Positions 18,043 to 26,844 of a stretch of 64,000 nucleotides of DNA are shown here, piece after piece. The position numbers were made by a program, and so were the translations under genes. The notes under the pieces are model-generated. The model was given only the letters and a program-made list of their open reading frames with translations, had not been told where the DNA came from and ran no database searches. The DNA comes from Methylobacterium sp. FF17 (GTDB lineage: Bacteria; Pseudomonadota; Alphaproteobacteria; Rhizobiales; Beijerinckiaceae), in contig NZ_CP107532.1 of NCBI RefSeq assembly GCF_025813715.1, positions 1,488,001 to 1,552,000 on the forward strand. Direction: 5' to 3'. The first letter of the stretch is position 1; every line of letters starts with the position of its first letter.

Positions 18043-19578
18043 TCAGGCGCGCCGCAGGCGAACGCCGAACAGGCGCAATGTCCCCAACAACAGCACCGCG
18101 TAGACCACTGTTCCGGCGAGCCCCAGCACCGCGAGCACCGCGATCTCGCGCAGACGCGGCAGGGCCGGCACCAGACTTTCCGCCAGGGGCAGGCCGTAGC
18201 GGGCGGTGGCCGCGAGGGCGGCGCAGGCCACCACGACCCCGAGGGCGGTGACGCCCAGCGTCCGGCCCGGCGCCATCCAGCCGCGCCGCCAGGCGAGGGC
18301 CACCAGGATGACGAGGTTGATCCACGAACCGATCGCGGTGGCGAGCGCAAGGCCGGTGACGCCGTAGGGCCCGGTCAGCACCACCTTCAGCGCCACGTTG
18401 ATCGCGATGGCGGTGAGCGAGGCGATGAGGGGCGTCGTCGTGTCCTGACGGGCGTAGAAGCTCGCCAGTGCGCTGCGCAGGAGCACCACGGCGGGCAGCG
18501 CCAGCCCGTAGGCCGCCAGCACGGAGGCCGCGCGGGCCGCATCCTCCGCCCCGAAGGCGCCGCGCTGGAACAGGGCCGTCATGATCAGGGCCGGCAGGAT
18601 GAGGAAAGCCACCGTGAAGGGTGCCGAGAGGGCCAAAGAGAACCCGGCGGCTCGGTTCTGCGCCGCGTGCGCCCCGGCCACGTCGCCCCCGGCGATGCGC
18701 CGGCTCATCTCGGGCAGCAGCACCGTACCGGCGGCGATGCCGATGACGCCGAAGGGCAGCTGATAGAGCCGGTCGGCGTACCACAGGGCCGAGACCGCGC
18801 CGACGGGCAGGAAGCTCGCGATGATGGTGTCGGCGAAGGTGGCGATCTGCGGGCCCGCCGAGCCGATCACCGCCGGGCCCAGCACCCGGAAGAAGCGACG
18901 CATGGCCGGATCGCGCAGGGTCGGCGCGGTGAGCGTCGGCGCGATGCCGGCGCGTCGGCACCCCCACCAGACGGCCACGAACTGCAGGACGCCCGAGACC
19001 GTGACGCCCCAGGCGGCGGCGTAGGCGGCGTTCGGGAAGAAGGCCGCGAGCGCCAGGGCGACCAGCATCGACAGGTTGAGGAGCACGGGTGCGCCGGCCG
19101 CCACGGCGAAGCGCCGGTGCGCGTTGAGGAGGCCGGAGAACAGGGTCACCAGCGTCATGAACAGGAGGTAGGGGAAGGTGATCCGGGTGAGCGAGACGGC
19201 GAGCGCGAAGCGCTCGGGATCCTCGGAGAAGCCCGGCGCCAGGGCCCGCACCACGAGGGGCATGGCCGGCATCGCCAGCGCCAGGAACGCGACCTGCACG
19301 ATGAGCATCAGCGTGAAGATGCGGTCGGCGAAGCGGCGGGCCGCGCCGGCCTCCGCCGTATCGGTCTCCGACAGGCCGGCATAGCTCGGCACGAAGGCGG
19401 TGTTGAAGGCGCCTTCGCCGAAGATCGCCCGGAAATGGTTCGGCAGGCGGAACGCCACCACGAAGGCATCGGCCACCGGCCCCGCCCCGAGGATCGCGGC
19501 CATCACCACGTCGCGGGCAAAGCCGGTGACGCGCGAGACCAGCGTCCAGCCGCCGACGGAGAGGATGCTGCGGATCAT
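18043..19578 (-). CDS. murJ: Lipid II flippase MurJ (MviN)
   Basis: 511 aa polytopic membrane protein with about 14 spans. The N terminus SVGGWTLVSRVTGFARDVVMAAILGAG and the charged central FRLPNHFRAIFGEGAFNTAFVPSY are the MurJ signature. It flips lipid II for peptidoglycan synthesis. Standard length. The haloacid dehalogenase-like gene lies immediately downstream. Confidence 0.95.
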   Translation of the reverse strand: MIRSILSVGGWTLVSRVTGFARDVVMAAILGAGPVADAFVVAFRLPNHFRAIFGEGAFNTAFVPSYAGLSETDTAEAGAARRFADRIFTLMLIVQVAFLALAMPAMPLVVRALAPGFSEDPERFALAVSLTRITFPYLLFMTLVTLFSGLLNAHRRFAVAAGAPVLLNLSMLVALALAAFFPNAAYAAAWGVTVSGVLQFVAVWWGCRRAGIAPTLTAPTLRDPAMRRFFRVLGPAVIGSAGPQIATFADTIIASFLPVGAVSALWYADRLYQLPFGVIGIAAGTVLLPEMSRRIAGGDVAGAHAAQNRAAGFSLALSAPFTVAFLILPALIMTALFQRGAFGAEDAARAASVLAAYGLALPAVVLLRSALASFYARQDTTTPLIASLTAIAINVALKVVLTGPYGVTGLALATAIGSWINLVILVALAWRRGWMAPGRTLGVTALGVVVACAALAATARYGLPLAESLVPALPRLREIAVLAVLGLAGTVVYAVLLLGTLRLFGVRLRRA

Positions 19579-19604
19579 GGGGCTCGCTCAACGGGCATCA
19601 CGAA

Positions 19605-19627
19605 CCCTTCCCCCTCTGCGGGGAAGG
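19605..19627. repeat. Half copy of repeat A palindrome
   Basis: CCCTTCCCCCTCTGCGGGGAAGGG resembles the first palindrome of repeat A, without the second arm. It lies upstream of murJ and downstream of sodB. Confidence 0.55.
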
Positions 19628-19701
19628 GCGGATTCGCGCGGGCTGGATGACAGTCTGAGACGGAAGGGCCCGACGTCATCGATCGAGCCCCATCGGGACG
19701 C

Positions 19702-19724
19702 CGCCGGCCTCGTGAGGGGGCCGG
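19702..19724 (-). terminator. Hairpin downstream of sodB
   Basis: GCCGGCC (19702-19708) pairs with GGCCGGC (19718-19724) around a 9-nt loop, 55 bp past the sodB stop on the reverse strand. No U-tract follows. Confidence 0.4.
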
Positions 19725-19779
19725 CATGGCAACGCCGCGAGCCCGACGACCCGCGGCGCGAATGGTCCGGTCGTCGGTC

Positions 19780-20385
19780 TTACTTGGTGGCCTCGCCGTA
19801 CATCGTCTCGACGTGTTCCCAGTTCACGAGGTTCTCGATGAACGCCTTCAGGTAGTCGGGGCGGCGATTGCGGTAGTCGATGTAGTAGGAATGCTCCCAG
19901 ACATCGACGCCGAGGATCGGCTTGGCGCCGTGCACCAGCGGGTTCTCGCCGTTGGGGGTCTTCATGATCGCGAGCTTGCCGTCCTTGACCGCGAGCCAGG
20001 CCCAGCCGGAGCCGAACTGGCCGATGCCGGCCTGGATGAAGTCGGCCTTGAACTTCTCGAAGCCGCCGAGATCCTCGTCGATCTTCTTGGCGAGCGAACC
20101 CGGGACGGCGCCGCCGCCGTTGGGCTTCATCCACTGCCAGAAATGGATGTGGTTGTAGTGCTGCCCGGCATTGTTGAAGAGCGGCTGGTTGTTGCCGTAG
20201 GCCGAGACCAGCACCTCCTCGACGCTCTTGCCCTCGAGACCCGTGCCCTCGAGCAGCTTGTTGCCCGTGTCGACATAGGCCTTGTGGTGCTTGTCGTGGT
20301 GAAACTCGAGGGTTTCCTTCGACATGTAGGGGCCGAGCGCGTCGTAGGCGTAGGGCAGTTCGGGCAGGGTGAAGGTCATGGGCAA
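19780..20385 (-). CDS. sodB: Superoxide dismutase, Fe or cambialistic type
   Basis: 201 aa. Metal ligands fit H29 (in LEFHHDKHHK), H79 (in NHIHFW), D161 and H165 (in DVWEHSYY). The NNAGQ segment places Gln where iron enzymes have it, so an Fe or cambialistic enzyme is more likely than strict Mn. It detoxifies superoxide in the cytosol. Full length, transcribed alone. Confidence 0.95.
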   Translation of the reverse strand: MPMTFTLPELPYAYDALGPYMSKETLEFHHDKHHKAYVDTGNKLLEGTGLEGKSVEEVLVSAYGNNQPLFNNAGQHYNHIHFWQWMKPNGGGAVPGSLAKKIDEDLGGFEKFKADFIQAGIGQFGSGWAWLAVKDGKLAIMKTPNGENPLVHGAKPILGVDVWEHSYYIDYRNRRPDYLKAFIENLVNWEHVETMYGEATK

Positions 20386-20589
20386 CTCTCCGGCTCGTGA
20401 GACATTGGGCGGGACGGCACGCGCGTGGGGGATGCCGCCTTCGCACCAACGCGCCGTTACCTAAGTCGATGCCTGGCCGAAGTCGATGCCCGGGACGGCG
20501 CAGCGCCCGGCGCCCGATTTTGCAAACGCCCGCCCGGCCTTTAGTGTGCGCGCCGCATCGTCAAGGTGCAGGCGTTTGTCGAGAAGTCC

Positions 20590-21579
20590 ATGAACATCGC
20601 GCTGTTCGCGCTGGCCGCCGTCATGATCGTCGGGGGCATCGTATCCGTCATCCAGGGTTTTCCCTTCGTCCGGCTGGAGAGCGGTCTCGCCATGACCATC
20701 GCGGGCGCCACCACGGCGTCGGCCGGTGCCGTGGTGCTCGGCCTCGCCGTTGTCGCCCGCCGCCTGCGTGGCCTCGAACGCACCCTGACCACGACGGCGG
20801 CCCCCCAACCCCTCCCGGAGGCGGCGCCGCTCGATGCCGAGGCTGCCGCCCCCGCGCGCCAGCGGCCGAGCCTCGCCGCCACCGCCGCGAGCCTCGGCGG
20901 CTTTGCCGGAGCCGGTCTCGGGACCGCCGCCGCGACGCGCGCCGGCCGGGAGCCAACCTTCTTCGATCCTGCGCCGCCACCGGCGCCGGAATCCGCCTCG
21001 ACCGAGGCGCCGACCTCCGCCGAGGCGCCTCCGGCTGAGCCGCTCCTGCCGAACCTCCTGCCCGAGGGTGGGTCGCCGGAGCCCGCCGGACGGACGGAAC
21101 CCGTCTTCTTCGCCGCCGAGGGCTACCCGGCCGAGGCGGAGATGCTGTTCGAAGCGCACGAGCCGAAGGCACCGGACGCGCCGCACACCCCGGAATTTTC
21201 AAGCGCGGAGACGGCCGACGGGACCGTGCCCGCCCATGAACCCTCCCCAACCGCCCCGGCAGAGGCACCGGTGGAGACCCCGCCGGCGCCCGAGCCGGTC
21301 GCCGTTCCGCCCGCCCCCGCCGAGACGGCGGAGTTCACGGAACTCCCGGCCGCTTCCGAGCCCGTTTCGGAGCCTCCACCGGTCGAGGAAGCGCCCTTTG
21401 TCGAGGCCGAGCCCGTGGTGGTGGGCACCTATGCGTCGGGCGGCAACACCTATGTCATGTACGCGAACGGCGTGATCGAGGCCGAGACCCCGCGTGGGCG
21501 CTACACCTTCGCCTCCCTCGATGAACTGAAGGCGTTCGTGGAAGCCGGCGGAGAGACCGACGCGCGCGGCGCAGCCTGA
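20590..21579 (+). CDS. Membrane-anchored Pro/Ala-rich protein, unknown function
   Basis: 329 aa from ATG 20590 (an upstream GTG at 20566 is possible). Two N-terminal hydrophobic spans (MNIALFALAAVMIVGGIVSV and a second near 33-53) are followed by a long, low-complexity Pro/Ala/Glu linker. A compact C-terminal module ends it (VGTYASGGNTYVMYANGVIE, then YTFASLDELKAFVEAGG). That C-terminal piece looks folded and conserved. Likely an inner-membrane protein with a cytosolic tethered domain. Function unknown. Confidence 0.65.
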   Translation: MNIALFALAAVMIVGGIVSVIQGFPFVRLESGLAMTIAGATTASAGAVVLGLAVVARRLRGLERTLTTTAAPQPLPEAAPLDAEAAAPARQRPSLAATAASLGGFAGAGLGTAAATRAGREPTFFDPAPPPAPESASTEAPTSAEAPPAEPLLPNLLPEGGSPEPAGRTEPVFFAAEGYPAEAEMLFEAHEPKAPDAPHTPEFSSAETADGTVPAHEPSPTAPAEAPVETPPAPEPVAVPPAPAETAEFTELPAASEPVSEPPPVEEAPFVEAEPVVVGTYASGGNTYVMYANGVIEAETPRGRYTFASLDELKAFVEAGGETDARGAA

Positions 21580-21784
21580 AACGTTCGCCGACCCGGTCCT
21601 ACGATCCCGGCGTGCCTGCGCGGAAGCCGGATCGCGCTTCCGGCCTAAGCAGGCACCCCGTCCGGTGTTTTACGGAAACATTGTCGCGATAACGACGCGT
21701 CTCGTCTTGTCGATTTCGACGGAGAACCGCACTCCAGCCATGACCCATGATTTAGTCTTATATTAATCCCCGTTTGGTCTTGTC

Positions 21785-22261
21785 ATGCCGCTGGCCTCTT
21801 TGGCCGGAACAGGCTTGACGATGAGATCCTGCCGAACACACGCGCGCTTTTTACGGATGGTCTTGCCTCTCGGCAGGGATCGTCATGGCGTATCGGCGGT
21901 CGAATTTGCCCTTATAGCTCCGATATTGATGGCCCTGCTGGGTGGTATCTTCACCATCTCGATGGTCATGCGGGCACATAATAGCCTTCACACGTATGCT
22001 CGGGAGGCTGCACGCGGCGTCGCCATCGGCTACATGACCGTGGCAGAGGCAAAGCAATTCGCCGAGACACAAGCCAAGGACGAACTCAGGGTCGCTGTGA
22101 GCGCCGCTATCGACCCGGCCACCAAGGGCGATCAGACCGACCGCGACGTCATCGTCACGCTCCCGATCTCCCAGGATGAATTGGCCAAGATGACGCCGTT
22201 CGGAAATCTGGTTCCGGGTGGCCTGACGAGCCGAGTCGTGATGCGAAGCATCGCGGAATGA
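21785..22261 (+). CDS. TadE-like pilus assembly/pseudopilin protein
   Basis: 158 aa. DRHGVSAVEFALIAPILMALLGGIF is the TadE/TadG prepilin-like segment (short charged leader, Glu after the cleavage site, hydrophobic helix). The rest is a small extracytoplasmic domain. The start is uncertain; an in-frame ATG at 21821 is also possible. Its stop overlaps the TadG-like start by 4 bp. The rest of the tad locus (cpaABCEF, tadBC) is not in the window. Confidence 0.75.
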   Translation: MPLASLAGTGLTMRSCRTHARFLRMVLPLGRDRHGVSAVEFALIAPILMALLGGIFTISMVMRAHNSLHTYAREAARGVAIGYMTVAEAKQFAETQAKDELRVAVSAAIDPATKGDQTDRDVIVTLPISQDELAKMTPFGNLVPGGLTSRVVMRSIAE

Positions 22262-23514
22262 CCGTCCGGACTTCGGGTCTGCTCAGGACTTTCGCGAAGC
22301 ACGATCGGGGCAGCGTCACGCTGCTGTTCGCCCTGCTCGGGCTCATCCTCATCGGGTTCGCAGGTCTCGCGCTTGATGTCGGCTTGGCCCAGAAGGAGAA
22401 GAACAGCCTTCTGACGAGCGCCGAAGCGTCGGCACTGGCGACTGCGAGGCATATCGGAACCGCCAGCCGAACAGTGGCTCTTGCCACGGCGCAAACCTAT
22501 GCCGGACTGAATCGACCGGGCATCGAGCACCTGGTGACCGACGTGGATCTGCAATTCGGGACCTGGAGCAACGGCGCGTTCACCGTGGGCGCGGGCGGAA
22601 ACGCCGTTCGCGTCACCGCCTCCCGGACCAAAGCCAAGGGCAACAGCCTGAAAACGACCTTCGCGCACTTCTTCGGCGTGGAATCCTGGGACGTCTCGGC
22701 GAGTGCCGTCGCGGTCTCCGCACCCCTCTGCATCCTCATCCTTCATCCGGACCACAACGACGCCTTCGACGTCGACCCCGGGGCACAGATCGATGCACCG
22801 GATTGCGGTGTTCAGGTCAACTCGAAGCACAAGGAATCCCTGGAGCTTGGCCGATCCTCATACGTCAACGTCAGGAGTATTCGCGTCGTCGGCGGTGTCG
22901 ACAAGGCCGATAGTGCGCGTGTCTATCCAACCCCGATCACCGGCGCGGATGCTGTCAGCGACCCCTATGCCTCCCTGACTCCCCCCGTGAACAACACCTG
23001 CGGGGGCGCGAAGAAGGTCACCGGAACGGTAACCCTCAGCCCTCAATTCGCGTTCTGTAGCGGTTTGACGATCGACAACGGAAACGTCACGTTCTCGCCC
23101 GGCGTGTACGTCATCAAGGGCGAATTCACGCTCAAGAACGGCGCTTCAATCGTCGGAAAGGATGTACTCATCTACATGGAAGGCAAAGGCAGCGATCTCT
23201 TCTTCCATAGTAAGACGAGCTTCAACCTGAAAGCCGCAACGACCGGAGCGTATGCGGGTATCGTCCTCTGGTCCGACAAGAACAATACCAACGATCACGA
23301 TATCTATTCGAAATTCGGCGCCTCCGCCGAGGGAACCATTTACGCGCCCAGTAGCCAGGTCGAATTCGAGAACGACGTCGTCTGGGACGCCAACTGTATC
23401 CGGATCGTGGTAGCCCGCCTGGAACTCGACAACAACTCAAAGTACTACGCGTCCGATCCAGGCGCTCATTGCAGCAACAATATCAGTCAAGGCGGCGTCC
23501 GACTGGTGCGGTGA
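22258..23514 (+). CDS. TadG-like pilus-assembly-related protein
   Basis: 418 aa. An N-terminal TadE/G segment (HDRGSVTLLFALLGLILIGFAG) is followed by LALDVGLAQKEKNSLLTSAEASALA, then an extracytoplasmic C-terminal part rich in strand-like NG/NN turns (LTIDNGNVTFSPGVYVIKG). That suggests a beta-helical fold rather than the von Willebrand A domain of classical TadG. Composition is visibly less GC-rich than neighbours, suggesting transfer. Translationally coupled to the TadE-like gene. Confidence 0.75.
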   Translation: MTVRTSGLLRTFAKHDRGSVTLLFALLGLILIGFAGLALDVGLAQKEKNSLLTSAEASALATARHIGTASRTVALATAQTYAGLNRPGIEHLVTDVDLQFGTWSNGAFTVGAGGNAVRVTASRTKAKGNSLKTTFAHFFGVESWDVSASAVAVSAPLCILILHPDHNDAFDVDPGAQIDAPDCGVQVNSKHKESLELGRSSYVNVRSIRVVGGVDKADSARVYPTPITGADAVSDPYASLTPPVNNTCGGAKKVTGTVTLSPQFAFCSGLTIDNGNVTFSPGVYVIKGEFTLKNGASIVGKDVLIYMEGKGSDLFFHSKTSFNLKAATTGAYAGIVLWSDKNNTNDHDIYSKFGASAEGTIYAPSSQVEFENDVVWDANCIRIVVARLELDNNSKYYASDPGAHCSNNISQGGVRLVR

Positions 23515-23661
23515 TAACGCTGAACCCGGTTACTCGACGATGATATACATCAAAAGCATCCTCTCGGTTCGAATACAACACTCGGCTTCGGGGTCGCCGT
23601 GCCAGGGAGACGGAGCGGATCCGGCCTCCCAGGAGTCGATGACGATCCCCACCCGCAGCGA

Positions 23662-26607
23662 TCACCCTGTCCGCAAGGCCCCGTCGAGCACCCGGGCGAC
23701 GTGGCGGGCCTCGATCCCGAGGCCGTCGTGGATCTGGTGGCGGCAACTCGTTCCGTCGGCGACCACGAGGTCGTCGGGGCCCGCCTCGCGCAGGGCCGGG
23801 AACAGCGACAGCTCGGCCATGGCGAGGGACACGTCGATGGTCTCGGCGCCGTAGCCGAAGGCGCCGGCCATGCCGCAGCAGCTCGACTCGATCACCCGCA
23901 CGTCGAGCCCCGGCACCGCACGCAGCACCATCTCCACCGCCCCCATGGCCGCGAAGGCCTTCTGGTGGCAATGGCCGTGCAGGTGCGCCACCCGTCCGCC
24001 CTGGTCGGCGAGCGGCAGGGCGATCCGCCCCGCCGTCAGGTCCACCGCCAGCAACTCCTCGAACAGCAGGCTCGCCTTGCCGAGGTCCGCGGCCTCGGGG
24101 CCTGGCAGGAGCGCGGCGAACTCGTCTCGGAAGGTCAGAAGGCAGGAGGGCTCGAGGCCCACGATCCGGGCACCGGCCCGCACGTAGGGCAACAGGGTCG
24201 TCAGCGTGCGCCGGGCCTCCGCGCGGGCCCGGTCGGTCTGGCCGGAGGCGAGGTAGGTCCGCCCGCAGCAGAGGGGACGCCGTCCGCGATTCGGGAAGAC
24301 CCGGTGCAGGCGGTAGCCGGCGGCGACCAGCACCCGCTCGGCGGCCTCCAGGTTCTCCCGTTCGAAGGCCCGGTTGAAGGTGTCACCGAACAGGATGATG
24401 TCGCGCAAATCGCCCGTCACGTCGTCCGGATGCGCGGGTTCGCCCGTCTCGCTCCAGGGTCTGCGCCATTGTGGCAGCGTCCGGCGCGCCGAGAGGCCGA
24501 CGACGCGCTCCGACAGCCGCGCCAGGGCGGGCAGACGGTCGCGCAGGTTGAGGAGCGGCGCGAGCCGCGCGGCCGTGCTCGCGTAGAGCGGGAGCGCCGC
24601 CACCAGCCGCTCCTTGAGGGGAAGGCCATGCCGGGCGTGGTAATGGTGCAGGAACTCGACCTTCATCTTGGCCATGTCCACGCCGGTGGGGCATTCGCGC
24701 CGGCAGGCCTTGCAGGAGACGCAGAGGTCCAGCGTCCGCTTCATCTCGTGGCTGGTGAAGGCGTCCGGCCCGAGCTGCCCCGAGATCGCCAGCCGCAGGG
24801 AGTTCGCCCGACCCCGGGTGAGGTGCTGCTCGTCCTTCGTGACGCGGTAGGACGGGCACATGGCCCCGCCCGCGAGTTTACGGCAGGTGCCGTTGCTGTT
24901 GCACATCTCCACCGCAGGGCCGAAGCCGCCCCAGTCCGACCAGTCGAGGGCGGGGACAGCGGGGGCCGTCACCGCGTAGCCCGGTTGGAAGCGCATCAGC
25001 GAGCGATCGTCCATCCGGAGCGGCTGGACGATCTTGCCGGGATTGAGCCGGTTGTCCGGGTCGAACCCGCCCTTGACCGCCTCGAAGGCCCGGGTCAGGC
25101 GGGCGCCGAACATCGGTTCGATGTATTCCGAGCGCGAAATGCCGTCGCCGTGCTCGCCGGAATACGAGCCTTTGAAGCGGCGGACCTCCGCGCTGGCCTC
25201 CTCGGCGATGGCGCGCATCTTCGCGACGTCCCCGCCCTGCTTCATGTCGAGGATCGGGCGGACGTGCAGGCAGCCGACCGAGGCATGGGCGTACCAAGTG
25301 CCGCGCGTCCCGTGCCGGGTGAACACCTCCGTCACCGCGTCGGTGTAGTCGGCCAGATGCGCCAGCGGCACCGCGCAATCCTCGATGAAGGAGACGGGCT
25401 TGGCGTCCCCCTTCATCGACATCATGATGTTGAGGCAGGCCTCGCGCACCTCCCAGACCGACTTCTGGCGCACGGGTTCCGGGACCTCCACCACGGCATG
25501 GGCGAAGCCGTGGTCGCTCATGCAGGCATCGAGGCGCGCGAGATCCTTCAGGAGCGCGTCGCGGTCGTCGCCCGCGAACTCCACCAGCAGGAGGCAGTTC
25601 GGCTTGCCCCGGGTGATGTCGGCGAGCGTGGTACGAAAGAGCGGGATGTCGGCGCCGAGGACGAGGACGTTGTTGTCCACGAGTTCGACGGCCACGGGAT
25701 CGAGGTCGACCAGCGCCTTCGTCGTCTCCATGGCGGCCCGGAAGGAGGGGAAGTGGCAGACGCCCATGACCCGGTGGATGGGAAGCCGCGAGAGCTTCAG
25801 GGTCACGCTGGTGGTGGCCGCCAGCGTCCCCTCGGAGCCGACGAGGAGATGGGCGAGGTTCGGACGTGGTTCGATCAGGGCGTCGAGGTTGTAGCCGCCG
25901 ACCCGGCGCTGCACCTGGGGGAAGCGGGCCAGGATTTCTTCCCGCTCCGCCTCGGCGAGGGCCCGCATCGCGGCGGCCAGGTGCTCGGCCCGGTCCGGGC
26001 CTGTCACGCCGCTGCCGTCGTTGCCCGTCAGCCCGAAGCCGAAGGCGGTGCCGTCGGGAAAGAGGGCCTCCATGGCCAGCACGTTGTCGCTCATCTTGCC
26101 GAAGCGCAGCGAGCGCGCGCCGCAGGAGTTGTTGCCCGCCATGCCGCCGATGGTGCAGCGGGTCGCCGTCGAGGGCTCGACGGGGAAGAACCAGCCGTCC
26201 GCCTTCACCCGGGCGTTGAGGCGCTCCAGCACGATGCCGGGCTCCACCGTGATGGTGCCCCCCACGGGATCGTAGGCGCGCACGCCGTTGAAGTGGCGCG
26301 AGCAATCCACCACGAGGCCGCGCCCGATCGGCTGGCCGTTCTGCGAGGTGCCGCCGCCGCGCAGGATGACGGGCACGTCGTGCTCGGCCGCGATCTTGAG
26401 CGTCGCCGCGATATCGGCAGCGCTCCGGGGCAGGACGACGCCCGCCGGCACGATCTGGTAGATCGAGGCATCGGTGGCGTAGCGGCCCCGAGTGAAGGCG
26501 TCGAAGCGGGCCTCGCCCTGCAGCGCCTCCGCGAGACGCCGCGCGAGGCCGGCATTCTGGCGGGTCGCCGCGCGGGGCGTGGTCGATGGCTCAGCCGTGG
26601 CGGTCAT
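23662..26607 (-). CDS. FAD-linked / Fe-S two-domain 2-hydroxyacid dehydrogenase (YdiJ/GlcD-GlpC-like)
   Basis: 981 aa fusion. The N-terminal half is a PCMH-type FAD domain (VILRGGGTSQNGQPIGRG, then TIGGMAGNNSCGARSLRFGK) with a lactate/glycolate-oxidase cap. The C-terminal half has cysteine clusters CNSNGTCRK and CVSCKACRRECPTG for [4Fe-4S] centres, then two CCG motifs (PLCCGRTY, ESSCCGMAGAFG). Relatives oxidise D-2-hydroxy acids (D-lactate, D-2-hydroxyglutarate, glycolate) and pass electrons to the quinone pool. It is divergent from the threonine-aldolase-family gene across the 20-bp tandem repeat. Confidence 0.9.
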   Translation of the reverse strand: MTATAEPSTTPRAATRQNAGLARRLAEALQGEARFDAFTRGRYATDASIYQIVPAGVVLPRSAADIAATLKIAAEHDVPVILRGGGTSQNGQPIGRGLVVDCSRHFNGVRAYDPVGGTITVEPGIVLERLNARVKADGWFFPVEPSTATRCTIGGMAGNNSCGARSLRFGKMSDNVLAMEALFPDGTAFGFGLTGNDGSGVTGPDRAEHLAAAMRALAEAEREEILARFPQVQRRVGGYNLDALIEPRPNLAHLLVGSEGTLAATTSVTLKLSRLPIHRVMGVCHFPSFRAAMETTKALVDLDPVAVELVDNNVLVLGADIPLFRTTLADITRGKPNCLLLVEFAGDDRDALLKDLARLDACMSDHGFAHAVVEVPEPVRQKSVWEVREACLNIMMSMKGDAKPVSFIEDCAVPLAHLADYTDAVTEVFTRHGTRGTWYAHASVGCLHVRPILDMKQGGDVAKMRAIAEEASAEVRRFKGSYSGEHGDGISRSEYIEPMFGARLTRAFEAVKGGFDPDNRLNPGKIVQPLRMDDRSLMRFQPGYAVTAPAVPALDWSDWGGFGPAVEMCNSNGTCRKLAGGAMCPSYRVTKDEQHLTRGRANSLRLAISGQLGPDAFTSHEMKRTLDLCVSCKACRRECPTGVDMAKMKVEFLHHYHARHGLPLKERLVAALPLYASTAARLAPLLNLRDRLPALARLSERVVGLSARRTLPQWRRPWSETGEPAHPDDVTGDLRDIILFGDTFNRAFERENLEAAERVLVAAGYRLHRVFPNRGRRPLCCGRTYLASGQTDRARAEARRTLTTLLPYVRAGARIVGLEPSCLLTFRDEFAALLPGPEAADLGKASLLFEELLAVDLTAGRIALPLADQGGRVAHLHGHCHQKAFAAMGAVEMVLRAVPGLDVRVIESSCCGMAGAFGYGAETIDVSLAMAELSLFPALREAGPDDLVVADGTSCRHQIHDGLGIEARHVARVLDGALRTG

Positions 26608-26656
26608 GCTTCAATCGTCCTCGCGTGGGGCCGGACGCGGCCTCGACGCCTGAAAG

Positions 26657-26780
26657 CTTGGTTGGCAGGGCAAGAACTTGGTTGGCAGGGCAAGAACTGG
26701 GTTGGCAGGGCAAGAACTTGGTTGGCAGGGCAAGAACTTGGTTGGCAGGGCAAGAACTGGGTTGGCAGGGCAGGAACCGG
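26657..26780. repeat. 20-bp tandem repeat in the divergent leader
   Basis: Six head-to-tail units of GTTGGCAGGGCAAGAACTTG (TTG or TGG at the end) start at 26661, 26681, 26701, 26721, 26741 and 26761, with a partial 5' copy. Units are nearly identical and there are no spacers. The block begins 50 bp upstream of the dehydrogenase start and ends 64 bp upstream of the aldolase start. A 20-bp period changes frame, so it is unlikely to be translated. Confidence 0.95.
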
Positions 26781-26819
26781 GTGGCGGACGCGGCCGCCGG
26801 AGCTAAGGTTACGGCTGTA

Positions 26820-26834
26820 TTTTGTATACGAATA
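26820..26834. promoter_or_regulatory. Candidate GntR-type operator before the aldolase gene
   Basis: TTTTGTATACGAATA is an imperfect palindrome around GTATAC, 10 bp before the ATG at 26845. It resembles TTGTATACAA-type sites of FCD-class GntR regulators such as MatR. A related TTGTATCAG occurs at 28868-28876 just upstream of the GntR gene. Binding by that regulator is inference. Confidence 0.4.
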
Positions 26835-26844
26835 GGACCGCCCG

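Noticed and set aside
23576..23586. GGTTCGAATAC, resembling a tRNA T-loop
   Set aside because: No acceptor, D-arm or anticodon stem can be formed around it.
26657..26780. Possible CRISPR array
   Set aside because: The repeats are directly abutting with no spacers, and no cas genes are present.
23599..26835. A 1078-codon open frame opposite the FAD/Fe-S dehydrogenase
   Set aside because: Low-complexity His/Arg/Gly-rich translation with no motifs. It is the antisense shadow of a real gene in GC-rich DNA and runs through the 20-bp repeat.
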